64,000 nucleotides of DNA from Paenibacillus sp. 481 (GCF_021223605.1 NZ_CP075175.1:4667501-4731500); one strand, 5' to 3'; positions 24,474 through 33,703 are shown, counted from the stretch's first letter. Notes: a model not told the origin generated them from the letters alone. Made by a program: numbers and translations.

Positions 24474-25571
24474 TTATTTTAATGTAACCCATTCGTCACG
24501 ATGAATAACTTCGATCCGTGGAACTTCTAGCCGTTTAAGCACTTCCTCGCTTGACCAACCCGCTGCAATCCGCAGTTGGGCAGCGCCGTAGTTGACGATG
24601 CCGCGGCCAATTGTACGGCCGTTCGTGCCAAATACTTCGATGACATCACCAGGGTGAAAATCACCGATTACTTCATGCACGCCAGCTGGTAGTAGGCTGG
24701 AGCCTTTGTCCGTTAGCGCTTGCTCCGCGCCGTCATCGACAAAGACGCGGCCTTGTGGCGTGGAGTGAAAGCCAAGCCATTGTTTTTTCATCGGTAATGC
24801 GTGCAGGTGGGAGTCAAAGTATGTTCCTTTTCCTTGCCCTTGTACTGCGGCGAGTAAATCAGCTGTCTCGCTTACTTTACCGATAAACGCGGGTACGCCA
24901 CCACGCATGGCTATTCGCGCAGCATCCAGCTTGGAGCGCATTCCGCCAGTCCCAACGCTAGAGCCAGATCCACCTGCATAGGCGTAAATTTCATCCGTAA
25001 TCTGCTCTACACGGTCAAAGCGTTTGGCGTTCGGATCGTGACGGGGGTCAGCCGTGTACAGGCCGTCTGTGTCTGTGATGATGACGAGGCGTGTTGCGTG
25101 TACTAAGTTAGCAACAAGCGCGGACAAGGAGTCGTTGTCGCCAAATTTAAGTTCTTCTACGGAAACGGTGTCGTTTTCGTTAATGATAGGGACGACGCCT
25201 TGTCTGAGCAGCTCTTCAATGGTCATATGCGCATTTTGGCCGCGCTTGCGGCTGGCGAAGTCTGTCCGCGTGAGCAAGATTTGTGCCACAGGCACGTTAA
25301 ACTGTTGGAACTGTTCTTGGTAAGCACGCATGAGCAGAGCTTGCCCGACTGCGGCTGCTGCCTGTTTTTCATGAAGAAGCTTCGGTCGTTGTTCATATCC
25401 AATATGTGTGAATCCAGCGGCGACTGCCCCTGAGGTCACGACAACGACTTGAGCACCACTTTCAATTAATGACATCATTTCACGAACATAGAAACCGATA
25501 AAGTCTCGGTTCAGTCCGCCGTGGTCGGATGTCAAAGAACTACTTCCAATTTTGACTACGATTCGTTGCAT
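24474..25571 (-). CDS. proB: Glutamate 5-kinase
   Basis: Phosphorylates glutamate to glutamyl-5-phosphate, the committed and normally proline-inhibited step. The amino acid kinase domain has RIVVKIGSSSLTSD at the N-terminus, INENDTVSVEELKFGDND and SVGTGGMRSKLDAARIA; a C-terminal PUA domain follows (about residues 275-360). ATG 25571 (MQRIVVK) gives 365 aa and has AGGTGGAG well placed; the open frame upstream is not coding. A T-box leader lies immediately upstream, so expression should rise when tRNA-Pro is uncharged. Confidence 0.96.
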   Translation of the reverse strand: MQRIVVKIGSSSLTSDHGGLNRDFIGFYVREMMSLIESGAQVVVVTSGAVAAGFTHIGYEQRPKLLHEKQAAAAVGQALLMRAYQEQFQQFNVPVAQILLTRTDFASRKRGQNAHMTIEELLRQGVVPIINENDTVSVEELKFGDNDSLSALVANLVHATRLVIITDTDGLYTADPRHDPNAKRFDRVEQITDEIYAYAGGSGSSVGTGGMRSKLDAARIAMRGGVPAFIGKVSETADLLAAVQGQGKGTYFDSHLHALPMKKQWLGFHSTPQGRVFVDDGAEQALTDKGSSLLPAGVHEVIGDFHPGDVIEVFGTNGRTIGRGIVNYGAAQLRIAAGWSSEEVLKRLEVPRIEVIHRDEWVTLK

Positions 25572-25719
25572 AATAGCATCTCCACCTTTACTCCCATCTA
25601 ATTTTTGACTGTTACAATGTATATCGTTGATCATTGCTGCAGCTATGGCGCGCTAAACAATTAGCGGTGTTGGTGGTCCGACAACTTGAAAAGCTGTGAA
25701 AAGTCTACAAAAGAGTATA

Positions 25720-25992
25720 CAAAAAAGACTTTCATCCTGTAAAGGACGAAAGTCTTGCTTCCGCGGTACCACCTTCATTGAAGTTAAACGAGCAGCTGCA
25801 AATGGTATGACAGCCAAGCTTCTCGTTTAATTATCCACTTTAAGCCTATAACGGAGGCTCCGTTCAGTGAACAGCGTTAGCTATTACTGACCGCTCGAGG
25901 ATAGGGTTCAGCAACGGTTCAACGGCAAATGCTTGCAGCCTCTGGCATTTGCTCTCTGTGCGCGACGCGCATTGCTTACTGGTCCTGTCATC
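25720..25992 (-). ncRNA. T-box leader of proBAC, probably proline-specific
   Basis: On the minus strand the T-box core AAGGTGGTACCGCGGAAG is at about 25757-25774, directly followed by a perfect terminator in which AGACTTTCGTCC pairs with GGATGAAAGTCT before TTTTTT (25720-25755). Upstream are stem I landmarks, AGTAAGCAATG and ACAGAGAGC with GGCTGC. The specifier-loop region reads GAACCCTATCC, in which CCT followed by A (or CCC) is a proline codon. A -10 TATAAC lies at 25999-26004. Proline specificity fits the operon content; the exact specifier is inferred by eye, not by alignment. Confidence 0.93.
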
Positions 25993-26144
25993 ACGTTCGT
26001 TATACACGATATAAACGTTGCAGTTGAAACATCTTATACAGATGTAAGTATGCTCAGCATACCACGGGAATCCTGTACATGTAAAGGAATATGTAGGAAT
26101 ATTCCATAGCTTGGTGGGAAGCTAGATGACGTATCCAACACGCC

Positions 26145-27338
26145 CTAAAATAACTTCAATTGTCCGATTCGAGTCACCGCTTCAACGAGTCGTTCTTCAC
26201 TGGATAGTAAGCCGACACGGACATATCCTTCACCATGCTTACCAAAGCCGATTCCTGGGGCGACAACGACATTTGCTTGCTCAAGCACAATATCTGCAAA
26301 AGTTGCTGAAGTGTATCCTGCTGGCACCGGCAGCCAAGCAAAGAATGAACCAGCTGGCTTGGTCGCTTGCCAGCCTATCTGCTCTAGACCGGCGAACAAC
26401 GCGTTGCGGCGCCGTTCGTACGTAGCGCTTAAATCACGTACGCTTTGCTGCGAATCGGTAAGCGCTGTAGCAGCAGCGGCTTGCACAGCACCGAATAAGC
26501 TAACGTACATATGATCTTGCATTAAATTAATCAGGCGAATAATTTCTGCGTTGCCAACTGCAAAAGCGACACGCCAGCCTGCCATGTTATATGTCTTCGA
26601 CATCGTGTAGAACTCGACGCCGACCTCTTTCGCGCCAGGTGTTTGAAGGAAGCTTATTGGCTGCTGACCGTCGAAACCGATTGCGCCATAGGCAAAATCA
26701 CTCGCAACGACAATGTTGTGCTTGGCAGCGAATTGCACCGTGTCCTCATAGAATGAGAGAGGGGCGGTAGCCGACGTCGGGTTGTTCGGATAATTCAAAA
26801 ACATTAGCTTAGCTCGCTCAAGGTCAGCTGCTGACAGGGCGCTGTAATCAGGTAAAAAAGCGTTGGATGCTTCAAGCGGCATCATTACCATTTCGGCTTC
26901 AGCTAACGCGACACCGGACCAATAATCGGGATATCCGGGGTCAGGGACGAGGCAGACATCGCCCTTGTCGAGCAAAATTTGACTTATTTCAACTAACCCT
27001 GTTTTGCCGCCAAACAATACGGCTACTTCTGTATCTGGATCTAATACGACATTATAGTCTTCTTTGTAGCGTGTTGCGACGGCCTCCTTCAAAAAGCGGT
27101 ATCCGCTAAAAGGAGGGTAGCGGTGATACATCGGATTGGCTGCAGCTTCTTGCAGCGCTGCTACAATATTTGACGGCGTCGGCAAGTCTGGATTGCCTTG
27201 ACCGAGATTAATGACATCGTGTCCTTCAGCGATGCGCGCGTTCGTTTTTTGTACGAGCTGTGCAAAAAATTGGGTCGGAAGTCTATCCATCCGTTTCGCA
27301 GCTTTAATGTGAAACGTTTGATCTGAAAATGAAGTCAT
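26145..27338 (-). CDS. mtnE: Methionine-salvage aminotransferase MtnE
   Basis: PLP class I aminotransferase (397 aa) that makes methionine from 4-methylthio-2-oxobutanoate. It closely resembles B. subtilis MtnE: LPTQFFAQLV, DVINLGQGNPDLPTP, VAVLFGGKTGLVE, DPGYPDYWSGV, LNYPNNPTSATA and the PLP lysine in TMSKTYNMAGWR. A general aromatic or LL-diaminopimelate-type aminotransferase is the alternative. ATG 27338 follows GCGGAGTG. It is transcribed alone; no S-box precedes it, unlike the B. subtilis gene. About 150 bases separate it from the proBAC T-box. Confidence 0.85.
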   Translation of the reverse strand: MTSFSDQTFHIKAAKRMDRLPTQFFAQLVQKTNARIAEGHDVINLGQGNPDLPTPSNIVAALQEAAANPMYHRYPPFSGYRFLKEAVATRYKEDYNVVLDPDTEVAVLFGGKTGLVEISQILLDKGDVCLVPDPGYPDYWSGVALAEAEMVMMPLEASNAFLPDYSALSAADLERAKLMFLNYPNNPTSATAPLSFYEDTVQFAAKHNIVVASDFAYGAIGFDGQQPISFLQTPGAKEVGVEFYTMSKTYNMAGWRVAFAVGNAEIIRLINLMQDHMYVSLFGAVQAAAATALTDSQQSVRDLSATYERRRNALFAGLEQIGWQATKPAGSFFAWLPVPAGYTSATFADIVLEQANVVVAPGIGFGKHGEGYVRVGLLSSEERLVEAVTRIGQLKLF

Positions 27339-27497
27339 AATATTATTCACTCCGCAACATGTAAATATCGTATCGAACGTTATAAACCAAACATACAGCT
27401 CTGTTTACTCCGAAATAATAACGATAATTTAGCATGTTTTACCGGGTGTGTACATCATTTTTTGTTCATGCATGACAAATAGACCCCATTTATTTCG

Positions 27498-27998
27498 CTA
27501 TTCGCGAGTCGACCCTGGCGATGAAGGCTGAAGGAGCTGTTCCATAAACGGTTTAACATTGGCACTGAATTGGAGCATAAACGGTTTGCGATCGGCTGAA
27601 AATACGAGCAGCAACGGCTCCTTGTCAGGGCAGTAGAGCAGAAATACATCATTTACAGACAGTGATGCATTCTGCAACGGCACGGAAACGGCTCCGCGTA
27701 GCGGGATGCGCACAATGTATCCGCAACGCTCGCCGATTGAAATTTGTGGCGAGAGTCCTGTGGTGGACGCTAACCATTTTTTAGCTTCGGTTTGGAATTG
27801 TTCGGTGTTAGGTATAGTTTTAACGATCCGTTCTTGGCGCATATCAAACAGCTGAACAGGTGGCAAGCTACTGTTCACCTCTGGCTTCATAGCGTGAACG
27901 TAGTTGTCAGCGATGCCGCTTATGCCGAGGATACCATTCAGCAGACAGAACATCGTGAACAGAGTAATACAGTACGCAAAACGCGATTTAAGTTTCAT
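27498..27998 (-). CDS. Predicted secreted protein, unknown
   Basis: I do not recognise this 166 aa protein. It starts MKLKSRFAYCIT with a long hydrophobic N-terminal segment (residues 7-28) ending near NYVHA, a plausible signal peptide; no lipobox Cys is visible. The mature part contains one small domain (about residues 60-150; IGERCGYIVRIPLRGAVSVP, then FLLYCPDKEPLLLVFSAD). ATG 27998 follows AGGGAG. It sits between mtnE and mtnU, but nothing in it suggests a methionine role. A long C-terminal Ser/Pro/Arg tail ends the protein. Confidence 0.65.
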   Translation of the reverse strand: MKLKSRFAYCITLFTMFCLLNGILGISGIADNYVHAMKPEVNSSLPPVQLFDMRQERIVKTIPNTEQFQTEAKKWLASTTGLSPQISIGERCGYIVRIPLRGAVSVPLQNASLSVNDVFLLYCPDKEPLLLVFSADRKPFMLQFSANVKPFMEQLLQPSSPGSTRE

Positions 27999-28161
27999 AA
28001 TGGAGTTGCTCCCTTCACCTGCATAGATTGCGCGCAGTTGGCGCTTCATTATATATCTTCCTTACTGTACCCATCTTGACTCCATTCCATGAAAAGGTAT
28101 GATGAAACGTAAAGCTATCCATCTTTACCATCATTTCAGACTTAGGAAGGTGTGGGTGTAC

Positions 28162-29016
28162 GTGATTGAGGAGCAAGCACAGCAGCAGTTGAATCAGGAG
28201 TGGAACGTGTGCGTCATTCAGATGGACGTTCGAATCGGTGATCCTGAGCATAACTTTGCACAAGTAGAGCATCAGATTCGTGAAGCGATGGAGCGCAGTT
28301 CGACGCGTCCTGACGTCATTGTACTACCAGAAATGTGGAATACGGGCTATGCCTTGGAACGTATTCATGAGCTGGCGGATCTTGATGGACAGCGGACGCA
28401 AGCGTTGCTAAGCGAGCTGTCACAGCGCTATCAGGTAAACATTGTTGGCGGATCAGTCGCGGTTCGATCCAACGTACAATCACAAGCAAATGTAACGAAT
28501 ACGGTGTACATCACGAACCGAAACGGAGAAATCGTTGCAACCTATAGTAAGACCCATTTGTTCAAACTCATGAATGAACACTTACATTTAACAGCAGGAG
28601 ACAGCTTAGGCACTTTCTCATTAGATGGTGTACCTTGCGCAGTTATCATTTGTTACGATTTACGTTTTCCGGAGCTTGTTCGGACACTGGCGCTGCAAGG
28701 TTCGCAAGTACTGTTCGTACCAGCCCAATGGCCGCATCCGCGTCTGCATCATTGGCGGACATTGCTCACAGCCAGAGCAATCGAAAATCAAATGTACGTT
28801 GTAGCGTGCAACCGGGTGGGGACGAGTATAGGTGATGATGGTGCAAGTACGGCGTTCTTTGGCCACTCTGTCATTTTAAACCCATGGGGTGAAACGGTGG
28901 CTGAAGGGCAGGAGGAGGCGGAGTTTGTGACGGGACAGCTCTCTCTACCGCTTGTGGAAGAAGTGCGTGCGCGAATCCCTGTATTTGCTGACCGTCGAGA
29001 ATCGTTATATCAATGA
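28162..29016 (+). CDS. mtnU: Carbon-nitrogen hydrolase, omega-amidase-like
   Basis: Nitrilase-superfamily enzyme with the Glu-Lys-Cys triad in IVLPEMWNTGY, YSKTHLFKL and VIICYDLRFPEL. The MtnU-type omega-amidase hydrolyses 2-oxoglutaramate-like products formed when glutamine is the amino donor for MtnE. B. subtilis places mtnU next to mtnE in the same way. The start is GTG 28162, nine bases after GAAGGTG, giving 284 aa; the open frame extends 63 bases upstream. It is divergent from the secreted-protein gene upstream and ends before a decamer repeat array. Confidence 0.83.
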   Translation: MIEEQAQQQLNQEWNVCVIQMDVRIGDPEHNFAQVEHQIREAMERSSTRPDVIVLPEMWNTGYALERIHELADLDGQRTQALLSELSQRYQVNIVGGSVAVRSNVQSQANVTNTVYITNRNGEIVATYSKTHLFKLMNEHLHLTAGDSLGTFSLDGVPCAVIICYDLRFPELVRTLALQGSQVLFVPAQWPHPRLHHWRTLLTARAIENQMYVVACNRVGTSIGDDGASTAFFGHSVILNPWGETVAEGQEEAEFVTGQLSLPLVEEVRARIPVFADRRESLYQ

Positions 29017-29047
29017 GTGCCCAAGGGGTGCTCGAGGAATGTCTCAA

Positions 29048-29127
29048 AGTGACCGAAAGTGACTGAAAGCGACCGAAAGAGTCTGAAAGTGACTGAAAGA
29101 GTCCGAAGGTGACTGGAAGAGTCCGAG
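29048..29127 (+). repeat. Array of eight 10-base repeats after mtnU
   Basis: Eight consecutive 10-mers approximate AGTGACTGAA, with variants such as AGTGACCGAA, AGCGACCGAA, AGAGTCTGAA and AGAGTCCGAA. They lie between the mtnU stop and the terminator hairpin. The unit is close to one helical turn. No open reading frame of note uses it. It may be slippage-generated, or a multi-site protein-binding array. Confidence 0.85.
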
Positions 29128-29135
29128 CAAATAAC

Positions 29136-29169
29136 AAAGAACCTGCCTGGTTTACAGGCAGGTTCTTTT
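29136..29169 (+). terminator. Bidirectional terminator between mtnU and the LysR gene
   Basis: AAAGAACCTGCCTG pairs with CAGGCAGGTTCTTT across a five-base loop, with T and A tracts on both sides. It should serve both convergent genes. Confidence 0.92.
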
Positions 29170-29176
29170 GCGTAGA

Positions 29177-30109
29177 TTACTTTACTCGATTCCCGAATTG
29201 CTTCCTAATCTCATCTTTAAACGTTTGCTTGAACGCTTCCGCTGCTTGTGACATATATCTGCCATCACGATACGCAATGACGAGCGTGCGAGAAGGGCGT
29301 CCGACGAGCGGAATATAGGCAGGAACAAATTCCGTTCGTGGTGCTGACGCAATAAATGAAGGCACTAGTGATAATCCCATGCCTGCGGCAACGAGCGATT
29401 GCACGGTTTCGATATTGCTACTTTCAAATACGACTCGCGGCTCAAATCCAGCTTCCCGACATAAATCAATCGTCAACTGACGGAATCCTTGTCCGCGCTT
29501 CAACAATACAAATGGCTCATTCCGCAGCTCGGATAAGGATATTTCAGTTGCACGCGTGTGACCATTGCCCACTCCTGCTGCAAGCGGATGCTCTGGTGGC
29601 ACAGCAAGCACAATTTCTTCATCAACAACTGGCTCGTACGCAAGCGAGGGCTCGACAAGCGGTAGCGAGATGAGGCATAAGTCATTTTTACCTTGTGCAG
29701 TCATTTTTTCTAAATTGACGGTTGTCGACTCTTCACTTAACACCAGCTCGATTTCGGGATAACGCTTATGAAATTGCGGCAGTACGTGCGGCAAAATGTG
29801 GGACCCGGTAATCGGCATCGTGCCAATAACGACTTTACCTGTTTTCGTCTGGCTAATATCAGACATTTCATTTTTTAACTGCTCAATAGAGTCGACAATT
29901 TTTTGCGCACGCTCTACGAAAACACTGCCTGCGTGGGTCAATTCGACCGAATTCGTTGTGCGCTGGAACAGTAGCACGCCGATCTCTTTTTCCAGTTTCG
30001 ATAATTGTTGGCTTAAAGAAGGCTGCGCAATGTGCAATTTTTCAGCTGCACGCGAAAAATTACGCTCTTGGGCAATTTGAATGGCATACTGCAGCTGGCG
30101 AAATTCCAT
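29177..30109 (-). CDS. LysR-family transcriptional regulator
   Basis: Typical LysR-type regulator of 310 aa. The N-terminal winged helix (residues 1-65) is MEFRQLQYAIQIAQERNFSR, then AAEKLHIAQPSLSQQLSKLE. A periplasmic-binding-protein-like effector domain follows from about residue 90 (GTMPITGSHILPHVLPQF; GQGFRQLTIDLCREAGFEP). It is divergent from leuC with about 130 bases between, where a perfect inverted repeat is present, so leuCD control and autoregulation are likely. The effector is unknown; CidR- or CcpC-like relatives are also possible. Confidence 0.9.
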   Translation of the reverse strand: MEFRQLQYAIQIAQERNFSRAAEKLHIAQPSLSQQLSKLEKEIGVLLFQRTTNSVELTHAGSVFVERAQKIVDSIEQLKNEMSDISQTKTGKVVIGTMPITGSHILPHVLPQFHKRYPEIELVLSEESTTVNLEKMTAQGKNDLCLISLPLVEPSLAYEPVVDEEIVLAVPPEHPLAAGVGNGHTRATEISLSELRNEPFVLLKRGQGFRQLTIDLCREAGFEPRVVFESSNIETVQSLVAAGMGLSLVPSFIASAPRTEFVPAYIPLVGRPSRTLVIAYRDGRYMSQAAEAFKQTFKDEIRKQFGNRVK

Positions 30110-30126
30110 CGTACTCCTCTTTTCTT

Positions 30127-30141
30127 ATAGGTAGATCCTAT
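30127..30141. promoter_or_regulatory. Candidate LysR-type operator
   Basis: ATAGG-N5-CCTAT is a perfect inverted repeat in the LysR-leuC divergent region, 21 bases upstream of the leuC -35. Position and symmetry fit a LysR recognition site. A second AT-rich symmetry, GATATTATATC, lies at about 30152-30162. Confidence 0.5.
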
Positions 30142-30162
30142 TGTCTTTATAGATATTATATC

Positions 30163-30192
30163 TTGGAACAATGAAGAAAGAAATGCTATATT
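30163..30192 (+). promoter_or_regulatory. Candidate leuC promoter
   Basis: TTGGAA and TATATT separated by 18 bases, 48 bases before the leuC ATG and just downstream of the LysR operator candidate, as expected for LysR activation. Confidence 0.5.
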
Positions 30193-30240
30193 GAATCACA
30201 AAGAAAAGAGATCGCGGGAATCGCGTACGAGGTGAGGAAA

Positions 30241-31665
30241 ATGGCTGCGAAAAAGACGATGTTTGAAAAAATTTGGAACCAGCACGTCATTGTAAGCGAA
30301 GAAGGTAAGCCTAGCATTTTGTATATTGATCTTCATTTGGTACATGAGGTAACATCACCGCAAGCATTTGAAGGTTTGCGACTGAGTGGACGCAAAGTGC
30401 GTCGTCCTGATTTGACGTTTGCAACGATGGATCACAACGTGCCAACGAAGGATCGATTCAATATTACGGACCCGATTTCGAAGCAGCAAATTGATACATT
30501 ATCTCAAAACTGTGCAGATTTCGGCGTCACCTTGTATGACTTGAACAGCTTGGATCAAGGGGTTGTCCACGTCATGGGGCCAGAGCTTGGCTTGACGCAC
30601 CCAGGGAAAACGATTGTGTGCGGTGACAGCCATACGTCCACGCACGGCGCATTCGGCGCACTCGCATTCGGTATCGGTACGAGCGAGGTTGAGCACGTGA
30701 TGGCGACGCAATGTTTGCAGCAGGCGAAGCCAAAAACGATGGAAATTAGGTTTGTCGGGCAACGTAAGCCAGGCGTAACGGCAAAAGATATGATCTTGGG
30801 ACTGATTGCAAAATACGGTACAGACTTTGCGACGGGCTACGTTATTGAGTATACAGGTGAATCGATCCGCAGTCTTTCGATGGAAGAGCGCATGACCGTG
30901 TGCAACATGTCGATTGAGGGCGGTGCGCGTGCTGGTCTTATCGCTCCCGACGAGACGACGTTCAACTATTTGCGCGGACGTCAATACGTTCCGCAAGGTG
31001 AATTGTTCGAGGAAGCTGTTAGAGCGTGGGAGCAGCTTACGACGGATGAGGGCGCGACTTATGATCGTGTCGAGCTGTTTGATGTAGACAGTTTGATCCC
31101 CCAAGTGACGTGGGGAACGAGTCCTGGTATGGGTACAGATGTAACAGCGACGGTGCCTAATCCCGCAGATTTTACAACGGAAAATGAACGCAAAGCGTCT
31201 GAAAAAGCGCTTGAATATATGGGTTTAACACCAGGCACTCCGATTACGGACATTGCCATCGATTATGTATTTATCGGCTCGTGTACGAACGGCCGGATTG
31301 AAGATTTGCGAGCTGCGGCTGAAGTAGCTAGAGGCTATAAAGTCAAAGACAGTGTGACGGCTATCGTCGTGCCTGGCTCAGGTCGTGTAAAAATTCAAGC
31401 CGAACAAGAAGGCTTGGATCAAGTGTTTATCGACGCTGGCTTTGAGTGGCGTGATGCGGGTTGCAGTATGTGCTTGGCGATGAATCCAGATGTGCTTCAG
31501 CCAGGGCAGCGTTGTGCATCAACGTCGAACCGCAACTTCGAAGGCCGTCAAGGCCGAGGCGGACGCACGCACTTGGTATCGCCTGCCATGGCAGTAGCGG
31601 CAGCGATTAAGGGTCATTTCGTCGATGTGCGCAATTGGGAAATTCGTACGGAAGTACTGAATTAG
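30241..31665 (+). CDS. leuC: 3-isopropylmalate dehydratase large subunit
   Basis: Aconitase-family iron-sulfur subunit that isomerises isopropylmalate in leucine synthesis, acting with LeuD. The 4Fe-4S cysteines are in FIGSCTNGR and [11 protein letters not shown]; other conserved sequences are [28 protein letters not shown] and [16 protein letters not shown] 30241 ([10 protein letters not shown]) is preferred over GTG 30232 because GAGGTGA lies just upstream. It gives 474 aa. leuA and leuB are not in the window, so the leu pathway is split here. Confidence 0.95.
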   Translation: MAAKKTMFEKIWNQHVIVSEEGKPSILYIDLHLVHEVTSPQAFEGLRLSGRKVRRPDLTFATMDHNVPTKDRFNITDPISKQQIDTLSQNCADFGVTLYDLNSLDQGVVHVMGPELGLTHPGKTIVCGDSHTSTHGAFGALAFGIGTSEVEHVMATQCLQQAKPKTMEIRFVGQRKPGVTAKDMILGLIAKYGTDFATGYVIEYTGESIRSLSMEERMTVCNMSIEGGARAGLIAPDETTFNYLRGRQYVPQGELFEEAVRAWEQLTTDEGATYDRVELFDVDSLIPQVTWGTSPGMGTDVTATVPNPADFTTENERKASEKALEYMGLTPGTPITDIAIDYVFIGSCTNGRIEDLRAAAEVARGYKVKDSVTAIVVPGSGRVKIQAEQEGLDQVFIDAGFEWRDAGCSMCLAMNPDVLQPGQRCASTSNRNFEGRQGRGGRTHLVSPAMAVAAAIKGHFVDVRNWEIRTEVLN

Positions 31666-31682
31666 AAGGGGAGGAACGGACG

Positions 31683-32288
31683 ATGCAGCCATTTACGACT
31701 TTAACGGGAATTGTCGCGCCAGTAGATCGCGTGAACGTAGATACCGATGCTATTATACCGAAACAATTTTTAAAACGAATTGAAAGAAGCGGGTTTGGTC
31801 AATTTTTGTTCTATGAATGGCGCTTTGATGAGCAAGGCAACGAGATTGAGACGTTTGAACCTAACAAGCCACGTTACAAAGGGGCGTCCGTCTTAATTTC
31901 TCGTGCTAACTTTGGTTGCGGTTCATCGCGTGAACATGCACCATGGGCCATTCTTGATTATGGTTATCAGGCTGTAATCGCACCGTCTTATGCAGATATT
32001 TTTTATAACAATTGCTTTAAAAACGGCATCTTGCCTATCATATTGTCAGAAGAACAAGTTGAAGAACTGTTCCAGCGCACGGCTAAGTATGAAGGCTACG
32101 CGCTGCATATCGACTTGGAGAAGAAGACAATTACCGATTCATACGGACTTGCATATTCGTTCGACTTGGATGAGCATCGCCGCCAATTTTTGTTGCAAGG
32201 GTTGGACGACATCGGATTGACTCTTAAGCATGATGATGCCATTGCGGCGTATGAACAGGTACATGCGAAGCGAGTAGCGTACACGTAA
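31683..32288 (+). CDS. leuD: 3-isopropylmalate dehydratase small subunit
   Basis: Swivelling domain that completes the LeuCD enzyme. [15 protein letters not shown] at the N-terminus, [19 protein letters not shown] (the substrate-binding Ser-Arg motif) and [14 protein letters not shown] are all conserved. ATG 31683 follows GGGGAGG; 201 aa is the usual size. It is 17 bases after leuC and ends with a terminator. Confidence 0.95.
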   Translation: MQPFTTLTGIVAPVDRVNVDTDAIIPKQFLKRIERSGFGQFLFYEWRFDEQGNEIETFEPNKPRYKGASVLISRANFGCGSSREHAPWAILDYGYQAVIAPSYADIFYNNCFKNGILPIILSEEQVEELFQRTAKYEGYALHIDLEKKTITDSYGLAYSFDLDEHRRQFLLQGLDDIGLTLKHDDAIAAYEQVHAKRVAYT

Positions 32289-32313
32289 TTACGAATATGA
32301 CACATGGTAAGGG

Positions 32314-32361
32314 GTTCTCTCATCGTCATCGAAAGTGACGAGAGAGGACTTTTTTATTTTT
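32314..32361 (+). terminator. Terminator after leuD
   Basis: GTTCTCTC and TCGTCA pair with TGACGA and GAGAGGAC around a short loop, with one unpaired A, followed by TTTTTTATTTTT. Confidence 0.9.
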
Positions 32362-32462
32362 GGATAATAAATGCATTTATTCTAGTCATTTTCTACGAGC
32401 GTATTTTTATTCATGCTAGAATGAAGTCTGCTTGATACGATTTTTTCTGGGGGTATAGAGAG

Positions 32463-33692
32463 ATGATTAGAAAAATGACAATGACCGTCTGTTTTATTGC
32501 GCTTTTGTTCATGTCACAAGGTGCATTGGCATCAGCGTATGATTTGCAACTGAAGCCAGGCGCTGCAATAGGGAAGTTGCAGCAGCAGAAATCAACGTTA
32601 TCGATTAATGGCGTACAAGTTCCTTCATACTCTTTTCGCAACTCTTCTTGGATCTCGGTCAGTGATCTGAATCAGTACGGGTTTGATGTAACACACAGTA
32701 AAGGATCGAATCTCATTCGTGTGTCGCGCAATACGAGTAAGCCGATTAAAAGAGCGTCCTTAGTCGCAGCTAAGCCAACCCTTGCAACTAAACAGAGTGT
32801 TTCGTACACGAACATGGGTGTTTATATTGAAAATCGTAAAGTGACAACGTATCAAATCGATAATAAAAACGTGATTCGATTTAGTGATTTGTCGGTATTC
32901 GGTCAATCGAGTCAAAAGGGGAACAAGATTAATCTTCAGTTAGCTGTAAATAATACATATAACAATAAGATGAACTTATTTCTCACCGATAATAAGATTT
33001 ATAATTTAAGCGGTTCGAATCTACAAGAGGTAGAGCTTATTCATTTGGTTATGAAGGACGGGAAAATAACACAAATTAGAGAGACGTTATACTATCTCTA
33101 TCATTCAAAAACCGCGGAAATAGCATTAAAAGAAGGTTTCCCATATGAATTAGATGGTATGTATTTAGGAACTGTCTTGGAGAAGTACGGTAATGAAGGA
33201 TATGAAACGATTGAAAATGAGCACTTTGAAAAAGATATAGCCTATTATTCAACACCGTCGCATTTGAAAGATGCTCTTTTTTTGATGGAAAAGGAATACG
33301 ATCTGCTCGTTAAATTAAGAGGAAAGTACAAGCAAAATTTAAAAGAAGAATTAAAGAACAATAAATATCGCCCATTAAAGGTGTTAGATGTGAACGTTTC
33401 GTATAACTCCATTGGTACGCCTGAAATTGAAGTGAGCGTGAAAAATGTAACTGAAAAAAACATCGTAGCTTTTGAGGTCACGTTAATCGGGTATGATTCA
33501 TATGATAGAGTCGTTCGTAACTCGATTAATAAGAGAAGCTATTTTAAAGGGATAGCTCAGCACGCAGATTTAGGTACTGGAAGTTCTGCCTCATATACTT
33601 GGGATATGTTCTTACACGATAATACAGTAAAAGCAAATGCCAAGATTACATCGGTACGCTATTCTGACGGCTCCGTCTGGAGAGCTAAATAG
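32463..33692 (+). CDS. Secreted protein with copper-amine-oxidase-like N-terminus
   Basis: A 409 aa exported protein of unknown function. Residues 1-24 are a signal peptide (MIRKMTMTVCFIALLFMS, cut near ALASA). The next 150 residues resemble the copper amine oxidase N-terminal-like fold common in Paenibacillus wall proteins (STLSINGVQVPSY; SWISVSDLNQYGFDV), here with no metal or catalytic motif. The middle contains a helical segment, and the C-terminal 90 residues (LKVLDVNVSYNS to the end) look like a small beta-sandwich domain of the DUF5780 type. ATG 32463 follows GGGGGTATAGAG. The AT-rich coding composition differs from its neighbours. An extended -10 (TGCTAGAAT, 32414-32422) is a likely promoter. 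Confidence 0.75.
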   Translation: MIRKMTMTVCFIALLFMSQGALASAYDLQLKPGAAIGKLQQQKSTLSINGVQVPSYSFRNSSWISVSDLNQYGFDVTHSKGSNLIRVSRNTSKPIKRASLVAAKPTLATKQSVSYTNMGVYIENRKVTTYQIDNKNVIRFSDLSVFGQSSQKGNKINLQLAVNNTYNNKMNLFLTDNKIYNLSGSNLQEVELIHLVMKDGKITQIRETLYYLYHSKTAEIALKEGFPYELDGMYLGTVLEKYGNEGYETIENEHFEKDIAYYSTPSHLKDALFLMEKEYDLLVKLRGKYKQNLKEELKNNKYRPLKVLDVNVSYNSIGTPEIEVSVKNVTEKNIVAFEVTLIGYDSYDRVVRNSINKRSYFKGIAQHADLGTGSSASYTWDMFLHDNTVKANAKITSVRYSDGSVWRAK

Positions 33693-33703
33693 TCATAATC
33701 ACC

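Noticed and set aside
27339..27497. S-box or T-box upstream of mtnE
   Set aside because: No GAGAGG-GGACTGGCC S-box core and no GGTGGTACCGCG core is present.
29017..29135. CRISPR array after mtnU
   Set aside because: The repeats are 10 bases long with no spacers; it is a simple tandem array.
30110..30240. Leucine T-box upstream of leuC
   Set aside because: The gap is only about 130 bases, has no T-box core or terminator, and contains LysR-type elements instead.
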